Assembly: GCA_943737045.1 (NCBI GenBank)
Contig: CALSFV010000046.1
Location: 372,001-436,000, forward strand
Origin: Parapristionchus giblindavisi
Lineage: Eukaryota > Nematoda > Chromadorea > Rhabditida > Diplogasteridae
Length of the DNA: 64,000 nt
Direction: 5' to 3'
The position numbers and the translations under genes were made by a program. Of the stretch, positions 1 to 11,049 are shown one piece after another (the first letter of the stretch is position 1; each line of letters opens with the position of its first letter). The notes under the pieces were generated by a model. The model made no database searches, was not told the DNA's origin, and worked only from the letters and a program-made list of their open reading frames with translations.

Positions 1-91
1 GCATATGTGACCGCTTTTCAGGAATGGAAAAGTGTATCGTATTCAGATTTTTTTGCTCTTTCGTTGGGTATACGACAAGATAGGTTTCATT

Positions 92-259
92 GCCATTTTC
101 ACATTTCACAAGTAATTTTTATCATATAAGAGTAAAAGCTAGTTTTGTACTTCGGCCATTGTGTCGACCGTAAAATAATACGGTTCGACATGAGCTGAAG
201 AGTGTACGATTCAGAATTTTTTTCTCTTTCACATGGTATATGACACGATAGGTATCGTT
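92..259 (+). repeat. M1 monomer, reference copy (168 bp)
   Basis: The monomer starts at GCCATTTTCACATTTCACAA and ends just before the next GCCATTTTC at 260. Its first part holds the AT-rich block TTTTTATCATATAAGAG, then GTACTTCGG, then a hairpin at 162-190. Its last part of about 70 bp (GTGTACGATTCAGAA, T-run, CTCTTTCACATGGTATATGACACGATAGG) is shared with M2. M1 can follow itself (168-bp spacing) or be followed by M2. When M2 follows, the end reads CGATTAGTATCGTTGATAA instead of CGATAGGTATCGTTGCC. Confidence 0.93.
162..190 (+). other. Imperfect palindrome (hairpin) in M1
   Basis: Arms TGTCGACCGTA and TACGGTTCGACA are reverse complements apart from one bulged base, separated by an AT-rich loop of about six bases. 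The motif is present in nearly every standard M1 in both orientations; a frequent variant (GTAAATAATAC) shortens only the loop. Hairpins or dyads conserved in satellites are often proposed as protein-binding or cruciform sites. No such role can be shown from this sequence. Confidence 0.85.
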
Positions 260-427
260 GCCATTTTCACATTTCACAAGTAATTTTTATCATATAAGAG
301 TAAAAGCTACTTTTGTACTTCGGTCATTGTGTCGACCGTAAAATAATACGGTTCGACATGAGCTGAAGAGTGTACGATTCAGAATTTTTTTCTCTTTCAC
401 ATGGTATATGACACGATTAGTATCGTT

Positions 428-590
428 GATAATTTGACTTGTCATGAATTGTTTTGTAGCGAAAATGCAAAGAGTACTGGAAGATAATTTAGCATTTTGG
501 CCTATATGACCGCTGTTCAGGAATGGAAAAGTGTATCGTATTCAGATTTTTTTGCTCTTTCGTTGGGTATACGACAAGATAGGTTTCATT
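428..590 (+). repeat. M2 monomer, reference copy (163 bp, subtype a)
   Basis: The first half is unrelated to M1: it reads GATAATTTGACTTGTCATGA, then GTAGCGAAAATGCAAAGAG, then CTGGAAGATAATTTAGCATT and GACCGCTGTTCAGGAATGG. The second half is homologous to the end of M1 (GTGTATCGTATTCAGA, T-run, CTCTTTC). In this subtype a it reads TTTCGTTGGGTATACGACAA and ends TAGGTTTCATTGCC. Subtype a is the commonest M2 in the left block and remains frequent in the right block. The shared second half with distinct first halves makes the dimer a mosaic rather than a simple diverged duplication. Confidence 0.92.
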
Positions 591-920
591 GCCATTTTCA
601 CATTTCACAAGTAATTTTTATCATATAAGAGTAAAAGCTACTTTTGTACTTCGGTCATTGTGTCGACCGTAAATAATACGGTTCGACATGAGCTGAAGAG
701 TGTACGATTCAGAATTTTTTTCTCTTTCACATGGTATATGACACGATTAGTATCGTTGATAATTTGACTTGTCATGAATTGTTTTGTAGGGAAAATGCAA
801 AGAGTACTGGAAGATAATTTAGCATTTTGGCATATGTGACCGCTTTTCAGGAATGGAAAAGTGTATCGTATTCAGATTTTTTTGCTCTTTCGTTGGGTAT
901 ACGACAAGATAGGTTTCATT

Positions 921-2547
921 GCCATTTTCATATTTCACAAGTAATTTTTATCATATAAGAGTAAAAGCTAGTTTTGTACTTCGGCCATTGTGTCGACCGT
1001 AAAATAATACGGTTCGACATGAGCTGAAGAGTGTACGATTCAGAATTTTTTTCTCTTTCACATGGTATATGACACGATAGGTATCGTTGCCATTTTCACA
1101 TTTCACAAGTAATTTTTATCATATAAGAGTAAAAGCTACTTTTGTACTTCGGTCATTGTGTCGACCGTAAAATAATACGGTTCGACATGAGCTGAAGAGT
1201 GTACGATTCAGAATTTTTTTCTCTTTCACATGGTATATGACACGATTAGTATCGTTGATAATTTGACTTGTCATGAATTGTTTTGTAGCGAAAATGCAAA
1301 GAGTACTGGAAGATAATTTAGCATTTTGGCCTATGTGACCGCTGTTCAGGAATGGAAAAGTGTATCGTATTCAGATTTTTTTGCTCTTTCGTTGGGTATA
1401 CGACAAGATAGGTTTCATTGCCATTTTCACATTTCACAAGTAATTTTTATCATATAAGAGTAAAAGCTACTTTTGTACTTCGGTCATTGTGTCGACCGTA
1501 AAATAATACGGTTCGACATGAGCTGAAGAGTGTACGATTCAGAATTTTTTTCTCTTTCACATGGTATATGACACGATTAGTATCGTTGATAATTTGACTT
1601 GTCATGAATTGTTTTGTAGCGAAAATGCAAAGAGTACTGGAAGATAATTTAGCATTTTGGCCTATGTGACCGCTGTTCAGGAATGGAAAAGTGTATCGTA
1701 TTCAGATTTTTTTGCTCTTTCGTTGGGTATACGACAAGATAGGTTTCATTGCCATTTTCACATTTCACAAGTAATTTTTATCATATAAGAGTAAAAGCTA
1801 CTTTTGTACTTCGGCCATTGTGTCGACCGTAAAATAATACGGTTCGACATGAGCTGAAGAGTGTACGATTCAGAATTTTTTTCTCTTTCACATGGTATAT
1901 GACACGATAGGTATCGTTGCCATTTTCACATTTCACAAGTAATTTTTATCATATAAGAGTAAAAGCTACTTTTGTACTTCGGTCATTGTGTCGACCGTAA
2001 AATAATACGGTTCGACATGAGCTGAAGAGTGTACGATTCAGAATTTTTTCCTCTTTCACATGGTATATGACACGATTAGTATCGTTGATAATTTGACTTG
2101 TCATGAATTGTTTTTTAGCATTTTGGCCTATGTGACCTCTTTTCATGAATGGAAAAGTGTATCGTATTCAGATTTTTTTTGCTCTTTCACATGGTATGTG
2201 ACACGATAGGTATCGTTGCCATTTTCACATTTCACAAGTAATTTTTATCATATAAGAGTAAAAGCTACTTTTGTACTTCGGTCATTGTGTCGACCGTAAA
2301 TAATACGGTTCGACATGAGCTGAAGAGTGTACGATTCAGAATTTTTTTCTCTTTCACATGGTATATGACACGATTAGTATCGTTGATAATTTGACTTGTC
2401 ATGAATTGTTTTGTAGGGAAAATGCAAAGAGTACTGGAAGATAATTTAGCATTTTGGCATATGTGACCGCTGCTCAGGAATGGAAAAGTGTATCGTATTC
2501 AGATTTTTTTGCTCTTTCGTTGGGTATACGACAAGATAGGTTTCATT
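921..2547 (+). repeat. 1,627-bp higher-order repeat (10 monomers)
   Basis: Monomer order is M1, M1-M2, M1-M2, M1, M1-M2short, M1-M2 (spacings 168, 331, 331, 168, 299, 330). The last M2 carries GACCGCTGCTCAGG. The same unit recurs at 4673-6299, 6799-8425 and, with a final 331, 8426-10053. Confidence 0.85.
2087..2217 (+). repeat. M2 short variant (33-bp deletion, subtype b)
   Basis: This M2 copy is 131 bp. It lacks the 33 bp that normally follow GAATTGTTTT (from GTAGCGAAAA to AAGATAAT), so GAATTGTTTT runs directly into TTAGCATTTTGGCC, and its T-run is one base longer. It also reads CTCTTTCACATGGTATGTGA instead of the CGTTGGG box, which I call subtype b. A TT microhomology is present at the deletion ends. 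It gives the 299-bp anchor spacing seen at 1919-2218, 2884-3183, 5671-5970, 7797-8096, 9424-9723, 11050-11349 and 12178-12477, and repeatedly in the right block. Confidence 0.9.
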
Positions 2548-3513
2548 GCCATTTTCATATTTCACAAGTAATTTTTATCATATAAGAGTAAAAGCTAGTT
2601 TTGTACTTCGGCCATTGTGTCGACCGTAAAATAATACGGTTCGACATGAGCTGAAGAGTGTACGATTCAGAATTTTTTTCTCTTTCACATGGTATATGAC
2701 ACGATAGGTATCGTTGCCATTTTCACATTTCACAAGTAATTTTTATCATATAAGAGTAAAAGCTACTTTTGTACTTCGGTCATTGTGTCGACCGTAAAAT
2801 AATACGGTTCGACATGAGCTGAAGAGTGTACGATTCAGAATTTTTTTCTCTTTCACATGGTATATGACACGATAGGTATCGTTGCCATTTTCACATTTCA
2901 CAAGTAATTTTTATCATATAAGAGTAAAAGCTACTTTTGTACTTCGGTCATTGTGTCGACCGTAAAATAATACGGTTCGACATGAGCTGAAGAGTGTACG
3001 ATTCAGAATTTTTTCCTCTTTCACATGGTATATGACACGATTAGTATCGTTGATAATTTGACTTGTCATGAATTGTTTTTTAGCATTTTGGCCTATGTGA
3101 CCTCTTTTCATGAATGGAAAAGTGTATCGTATTCAGATTTTTTTTGCTCTTTCACATGGTATGTGACACGATAGGTATCGTTGCCATTTTCACATTTCAC
3201 AAGTAATTTTTATCATATAAGAGTAAAAGCTACTTTTGTACTTCGGTCATTGTGTCGACCGTAAAATAATACGGTTCGACATGAGCTGAAGAGTGTACGA
3301 TTCAGAATTTTTTTCTCTTTCACATGGTATATGACACGATTAGTATCGTTGATAATTTGACTTGTCATGAATTGTTTTGTAGCGAAAATGCAAAGAGTAC
3401 TGGAAGATAATTTAGCATTTTGGCCTATGTGACCGCTGCTCAGGAATGGAAAAGTGTATCGTATTCAGATTTTTTTGCTCTTTCGTTGGGTATACGACAA
3501 GATAGGTTTCATT

Positions 3514-3680
3514 GCCATTTTCACATTTCACAAGTAATTTTTATCATATAAGAGTAAAAGCTACTTTTGTACTTCGGCCATTTTCGCGACTGTAAAATAA
3601 TACGGTTAGACAGGAGCTGAAGTGTGTACGATTCAGCATTTTTTTCTCTTTCCATGGTATATGACACGATTAGTATCGTT
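3514..3680 (+). repeat. M1 variant with broken hairpin (M1-prime)
   Basis: This copy reads CATTTTCGCGACTGTAAAAT and GGTTAGACAGGAGCTGAAGT where normal M1 reads CATTGTGTCGACCGTAAAAT and GGTTCGACATGAGCTGAAGA. The changes destroy the inverted repeat present in standard M1. The copy also has a 1-bp deletion in CTTTCCATGG. The same variant, with or without that deletion, recurs near 10,122, 11,750, 12,878 and 19,843, and in reverse orientation at many places in the right block (for example about 21,590-21,650 and 24,005-24,065). Confidence 0.85.
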
Positions 3681-3843
3681 GACAATTTGACTTGTCATGA
3701 ATTGTTTTGTAGGGAAAATGCAAAGAGTACTGGAAGATAATTTAGCATTTTGGCATATGTGACCGCTTTTCAGGAATGGAAAAGTGTATCGTATTCAGAT
3801 TTTTTTGCTCTTTCGTTGGGTATACGACAAGATAGGTTTCATT

Positions 3844-6467
3844 GCCATTTTCACATTTCACAAGTAATTTTTATCATATAAGAGTAAAAGCTAGTTTTGT
3901 ACTTCGGCCATTGTGTCGACCGTAAAATAATACGGTTCGACATGAGCTGAAGAGTGTACGATTCAGAATTTTTTTCTCTTTCACATGGTATATGACACGA
4001 TAGGTATCGTTGCCATTTTCACATTTCACAAGTAATTTTTATCATATAAGAGTAAAAGCTACTTTTGTACTTCGGTCATTGTGTCGACCGTAAAATAATA
4101 CGGTTCGACATGAGCTGAAGAGTGTACGATTCAGAATTTTTTTCTCTTTCACATGGTATATGACACGATTAGTATCGTTGATAATTTGACTTGTCATGAA
4201 TTGTTTTGTAGCGAAAATGCAAAGAGTACTGGAAGATAATTTAGCATTTTGGCCTATATGACCGCTGTTCAGGAATGGAAAAGTGTATCGTATTCAGATT
4301 TTTTTGCTCTTTCGTTGGGTATACGACAAGATAGGTTTCATTGCCATTTTCACATTTCACAAGTAATTTTTATCATATAAGAGTAAAAGCTACTTTTGTA
4401 CTTCGGTCATTGTGTCGACCGTAAATAATACGGTTCGACATGAGCTGAAGAGTGTACGATTCAGAATTTTTTTCTCTTTCACATGGTATATGACACGATT
4501 AGTATCGTTGATAATTTGACTTGTCATGAATTGTTTTGTAGGGAAAATGCAAAGAGTACTGGAAGATAATTTAGCATTTTGGCATATGTGACCGCTTTTC
4601 AGGAATGGAAAAGTGTATCGTATTCAGATTTTTTTGCTCTTTCGTTGGGTATACGACAAGATAGGTTTCATTGCCATTTTCATATTTCACAAGTAATTTT
4701 TATCATATAAGAGTAAAAGCTAGTTTTGTACTTCGGCCATTGTGTCGACCGTAAAATAATACGGTTCGACATGAGCTGAAGAGTGTACGATTCAGAATTT
4801 TTTTCTCTTTCACATGGTATATGACACGATAGGTATCGTTGCCATTTTCACATTTCACAAGTAATTTTTATCATATAAGAGTAAAAGCTACTTTTGTACT
4901 TCGGTCATTGTGTCGACCGTAAAATAATACGGTTCGACATGAGCTGAAGAGTGTACGATTCAGAATTTTTTTCTCTTTCACATGGTATATGACACGATTA
5001 GTATCGTTGATAATTTGACTTGTCATGAATTGTTTTGTAGCGAAAATGCAAAGAGTACTGGAAGATAATTTAGCATTTTGGCCTATGTGACCGCTGTTCA
5101 GGAATGGAAAAGTGTATCGTATTCAGATTTTTTTGCTCTTTCGTTGGGTATACGACAAGATAGGTTTCATTGCCATTTTCACATTTCACAAGTAATTTTT
5201 ATCATATAAGAGTAAAAGCTACTTTTGTACTTCGGTCATTGTGTCGACCGTAAAATAATACGGTTCGACATGAGCTGAAGAGTGTACGATTCAGAATTTT
5301 TTTCTCTTTCACATGGTATATGACACGATTAGTATCGTTGATAATTTGACTTGTCATGAATTGTTTTGTAGCGAAAATGCAAAGAGTACTGGAAGATAAT
5401 TTAGCATTTTGGCCTATGTGACCGCTGTTCAGGAATGGAAAAGTGTATCGTATTCAGATTTTTTTGCTCTTTCGTTGGGTATACGACAAGATAGGTTTCA
5501 TTGCCATTTTCACATTTCACAAGTAATTTTTATCATATAAGAGTAAAAGCTACTTTTGTACTTCGGCCATTGTGTCGACCGTAAAATAATACGGTTCGAC
5601 ATGAGCTGAAGAGTGTACGATTCAGAATTTTTTTCTCTTTCACATGGTATATGACACGATAGGTATCGTTGCCATTTTCACATTTCACAAGTAATTTTTA
5701 TCATATAAGAGTAAAAGCTACTTTTGTACTTCGGTCATTGTGTCGACCGTAAAATAATACGGTTCGACATGAGCTGAAGAGTGTACGATTCAGAATTTTT
5801 TCCTCTTTCACATGGTATATGACACGATTAGTATCGTTGATAATTTGACTTGTCATGAATTGTTTTTTAGCATTTTGGCCTATGTGACCTCTTTTCATGA
5901 ATGGAAAAGTGTATCGTATTCAGATTTTTTTTGCTCTTTCACATGGTATGTGACACGATAGGTATCGTTGCCATTTTCACATTTCACAAGTAATTTTTAT
6001 CATATAAGAGTAAAAGCTACTTTTGTACTTCGGTCATTGTGTCGACCGTAAATAATACGGTTCGACATGAGCTGAAGAGTGTACGATTCAGAATTTTTTT
6101 CTCTTTCACATGGTATATGACACGATTAGTATCGTTGATAATTTGACTTGTCATGAATTGTTTTGTAGGGAAAATGCAAAGAGTACTGGAAGATAATTTA
6201 GCATTTTGGCATATGTGACCGCTGCTCAGGAATGGAAAAGTGTATCGTATTCAGATTTTTTTGCTCTTTCGTTGGGTATACGACAAGATAGGTTTCATTG
6301 CCATTTTCATATTTCACAAGTAATTTTTATCATATAAGAGTAAAAGCTAGTTTTGTACTTCGGCCATTGTGTCGACCGTAAAATAATACGGTTCGACATG
6401 AGCTGAAGAGTGTACGATTCAGAATTTTTTTCTCTTTCACATGGTATATGACACGATAGGTATCGTT
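3844..6467 (+). repeat. Second copy of the 2.6-kb segment
   Basis: Same monomer order and same diagnostic variants as 92-2715. The two copies are separated by a stretch (2716-3843) that contains an extra M1-M1-M2-short unit and an M1-prime dimer. Confidence 0.85.
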
Positions 6468-6798
6468 GCCATTTTCACATTTCACAAGTAATTTTTATCA
6501 TATAAGAGTAAAAGCTACTTTTGTACTTCGGTCATTGTGTCGACCGTAAAATAATACGGTTCGACATGAGCTGAAGAGTGTACGATTCAGAATTTTTTTC
6601 TCTTTCACATGGTATATGACACGATTAGTATCGTTGATAATTTGACTTGTCATGAATTGTTTTGTAGCGAAAATGCAAAGAGTACTGGAAGATAATTTAG
6701 CATTTTGGCATATGTGACCGCTTTTCAGGAATGGAAAAGTGTATCGTATTCAGATTTTTTTGCTCTTTCGTTGGGTATACGACAAGATAGGTTTCATT

Positions 6799-9700
6799 GC
6801 CATTTTCATATTTCACAAGTAATTTTTATCATATAAGAGTAAAAGCTAGTTTTGTACTTCGGCCATTGTGTCGACCGTAAAATAATACGGTTCGACATGA
6901 GCTGAAGAGTGTACGATTCAGAATTTTTTTCTCTTTCACATGGTATATGACACGATAGGTATCGTTGCCATTTTCACATTTCACAAGTAATTTTTATCAT
7001 ATAAGAGTAAAAGCTACTTTTGTACTTCGGTCATTGTGTCGACCGTAAAATAATACGGTTCGACATGAGCTGAAGAGTGTACGATTCAGAATTTTTTTCT
7101 CTTTCACATGGTATATGACACGATTAGTATCGTTGATAATTTGACTTGTCATGAATTGTTTTGTAGCGAAAATGCAAAGAGTACTGGAAGATAATTTAGC
7201 ATTTTGGCCTATGTGACCGCTGTTCAGGAATGGAAAAGTGTATCGTATTCAGATTTTTTTGCTCTTTCGTTGGGTATACGACAAGATAGGTTTCATTGCC
7301 ATTTTCACATTTCACAAGTAATTTTTATCATATAAGAGTAAAAGCTACTTTTGTACTTCGGTCATTGTGTCGACCGTAAAATAATACGGTTCGACATGAG
7401 CTGAAGAGTGTACGATTCAGAATTTTTTTCTCTTTCACATGGTATATGACACGATTAGTATCGTTGATAATTTGACTTGTCATGAATTGTTTTGTAGCGA
7501 AAATGCAAAGAGTACTGGAAGATAATTTAGCATTTTGGCCTATGTGACCGCTGTTCAGGAATGGAAAAGTGTATCGTATTCAGATTTTTTTGCTCTTTCG
7601 TTGGGTATACGACAAGATAGGTTTCATTGCCATTTTCACATTTCACAAGTAATTTTTATCATATAAGAGTAAAAGCTACTTTTGTACTTCGGCCATTGTG
7701 TCGACCGTAAAATAATACGGTTCGACATGAGCTGAAGAGTGTACGATTCAGAATTTTTTTCTCTTTCACATGGTATATGACACGATAGGTATCGTTGCCA
7801 TTTTCACATTTCACAAGTAATTTTTATCATATAAGAGTAAAAGCTACTTTTGTACTTCGGTCATTGTGTCGACCGTAAAATAATACGGTTCGACATGAGC
7901 TGAAGAGTGTACGATTCAGAATTTTTTCCTCTTTCACATGGTATATGACACGATTAGTATCGTTGATAATTTGACTTGTCATGAATTGTTTTTTAGCATT
8001 TTGGCCTATGTGACCTCTTTTCATGAATGGAAAAGTGTATCGTATTCAGATTTTTTTTGCTCTTTCACATGGTATGTGACACGATAGGTATCGTTGCCAT
8101 TTTCACATTTCACAAGTAATTTTTATCATATAAGAGTAAAAGCTACTTTTGTACTTCGGTCATTGTGTCGACCGTAAATAATACGGTTCGACATGAGCTG
8201 AAGAGTGTACGATTCAGAATTTTTTTCTCTTTCACATGGTATATGACACGATTAGTATCGTTGATAATTTGACTTGTCATGAATTGTTTTGTAGGGAAAA
8301 TGCAAAGAGTACTGGAAGATAATTTAGCATTTTGGCATATGTGACCGCTGCTCAGGAATGGAAAAGTGTATCGTATTCAGATTTTTTTGCTCTTTCGTTG
8401 GGTATACGACAAGATAGGTTTCATTGCCATTTTCATATTTCACAAGTAATTTTTATCATATAAGAGTAAAAGCTAGTTTTGTACTTCGGCCATTGTGTCG
8501 ACCGTAAAATAATACGGTTCGACATGAGCTGAAGAGTGTACGATTCAGAATTTTTTTCTCTTTCACATGGTATATGACACGATAGGTATCGTTGCCATTT
8601 TCACATTTCACAAGTAATTTTTATCATATAAGAGTAAAAGCTACTTTTGTACTTCGGTCATTGTGTCGACCGTAAAATAATACGGTTCGACATGAGCTGA
8701 AGAGTGTACGATTCAGAATTTTTTTCTCTTTCACATGGTATATGACACGATTAGTATCGTTGATAATTTGACTTGTCATGAATTGTTTTGTAGCGAAAAT
8801 GCAAAGAGTACTGGAAGATAATTTAGCATTTTGGCCTATGTGACCGCTGTTCAGGAATGGAAAAGTGTATCGTATTCAGATTTTTTTGCTCTTTCGTTGG
8901 GTATACGACAAGATAGGTTTCATTGCCATTTTCACATTTCACAAGTAATTTTTATCATATAAGAGTAAAAGCTACTTTTGTACTTCGGTCATTGTGTCGA
9001 CCGTAAAATAATACGGTTCGACATGAGCTGAAGAGTGTACGATTCAGAATTTTTTTCTCTTTCACATGGTATATGACACGATTAGTATCGTTGATAATTT
9101 GACTTGTCATGAATTGTTTTGTAGCGAAAATGCAAAGAGTACTGGAAGATAATTTAGCATTTTGGCCTATGTGACCGCTGTTCAGGAATGGAAAAGTGTA
9201 TCGTATTCAGATTTTTTTGCTCTTTCGTTGGGTATACGACAAGATAGGTTTCATTGCCATTTTCACATTTCACAAGTAATTTTTATCATATAAGAGTAAA
9301 AGCTACTTTTGTACTTCGGCCATTGTGTCGACCGTAAAATAATACGGTTCGACATGAGCTGAAGAGTGTACGATTCAGAATTTTTTTCTCTTTCACATGG
9401 TATATGACACGATAGGTATCGTTGCCATTTTCACATTTCACAAGTAATTTTTATCATATAAGAGTAAAAGCTACTTTTGTACTTCGGTCATTGTGTCGAC
9501 CGTAAAATAATACGGTTCGACATGAGCTGAAGAGTGTACGATTCAGAATTTTTTCCTCTTTCACATGGTATATGACACGATTAGTATCGTTGATAATTTG
9601 ACTTGTCATGAATTGTTTTTTAGCATTTTGGCCTATGTGACCTCTTTTCATGAATGGAAAAGTGTATCGTATTCAGATTTTTTTTGCTCTTTCACATGGT

Positions 9701-10053
9701 ATGTGACACGATAGGTATCGTTGCCATTTTCACATTTCACAAGTAATTTTTATCATATAAGAGTAAAAGCTACTTTTGTACTTCGGTCATTGTGTCGACC
9801 GTAAAATAATACGGTTCGACATGAGCTGAAGAGTGTACGATTCAGAATTTTTTTCTCTTTCACATGGTATATGACACGATTAGTATCGTTGATAATTTGA
9901 CTTGTCATGAATTGTTTTGTAGCGAAAATGCAAAGAGTACTGGAAGATAATTTAGCATTTTGGCCTATGTGACCGCTGCTCAGGAATGGAAAAGTGTATC
10001 GTATTCAGATTTTTTTGCTCTTTCGTTGGGTATACGACAAGATAGGTTTCATT
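6799..10053 (+). repeat. Two tandem copies of the 1.63-kb HOR
   Basis: Spacings run 168, 331, 331, 168, 299, 330 and then 168, 331, 331, 168, 299, 331. Both copies have the same variant order as 921-2547 and 4673-6299. A 499-bp segment (6300-6798, M1 plus M1-M2) separates this pair from the copy at 4673-6299, so most of 4.7-10 kb is one expanded HOR. Confidence 0.82.
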
Positions 10054-11049
10054 GCCATTTTCACATTTCACAAGTAATTTTTATCATATAAGAGTAAAAG
10101 CTACTTTTGTACTTCGGCCATTTTCGCGACTGTAAAATAATACGGTTAGACAGGAGCTGAAGAGTGTACGATTCAGAATTTTTTTCTCTTTCACATGGTA
10201 TATGACACGATTAGTATCGTTGATAATTTGACTTGTCATGAATTGTTTTGTAGCGAAAATGCAAAGAGTACTGGAAGATAATTTAGCATTTTGGCATATG
10301 TGACCGCTTTTCAGGAATGGAAAAGTGTATCGTATTCAGATTTTTTTGCTCTTTCGTTGGGTATACGACAAGATAGGTTTCATTGCCATTTTCACATTTC
10401 ACAAGAATTTTTATCATATAAGAGTAAAAGCTAGTTTTGTACTTCGGCCATTGTGTCGACCGTAAAATAATACGGTTCGACATGAGCTGAAGAGTGTACG
10501 ATTCAGAATTTTTTTCTCTTTCACATGGTATATGACACGATAGGTATCGTTGCCATTTTCACATTTCACAAGTAATTTTTATCATATAAGAGTAAAAGCT
10601 ACTTTTGTACTTCGGTCATTGTGTCGACCGTAAAATAATACGGTTCGACATGAGCTGAAGAGTGTACGATTCAGAATTTTTTTCTCTTTCACATGGTATA
10701 TGACACGATTAGTATCGTTGATAATTTGACTTGTCATGAATTTTTTGTAGCGAAAATGCAAAGAGTACTGGAAGATAATTTAGCATTTTGGCCTATGTGA
10801 CCGCTGTTCAGGAATGGAAAAGTGTATCGTATTCAGATTTTTTTGCTCTTTCGTTGGGTATACGACAAGATAGGTTTCATTGCCATTTTCACATTTCACA
10901 AGTAATTTTTATCATATAAGAGTAAAAGCTACTTTTGTACTTCGGCCATTGTGTCGACCGTAAAATAATACGGTTCGACATGAGCTGAAGAGTGTACGAT
11001 TCAGAATTTTTTTCTCTTTCACATGGTATATGACACGATAGGTATCGTT

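Larger units (their letters stand above)
92..2715 (+). repeat. 2.6-kb segment duplicated at 3844-6467
   Basis: The series of anchor spacings 168, 331, 330, 168, 331, 331, 168, 299, 330, 168 is identical here and in 3844-6467, at an offset of 3,752 bp. Diagnostic variants fall in the same places in both copies: CCTATATGACC (about 503 and 4,254), GTAAATAATAC (about 669 and 4,423), CATTTTCATATTTC (about 925 and 4,677) and GACCGCTGCTCAGG (about 2,465 and 6,217). The copies therefore derive from one duplication of at least 2.6 kb. Confidence 0.85.

Noticed and set aside
1949..2146. Minus-strand 65-codon frame repeated at 2914, 5701, 7827 and 9454
   Set aside because: It is identical in every short-M2 repeat and opens only because the 33-bp deletion keeps the frame. 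It crosses an M2-M1 boundary and has no recognisable domain.
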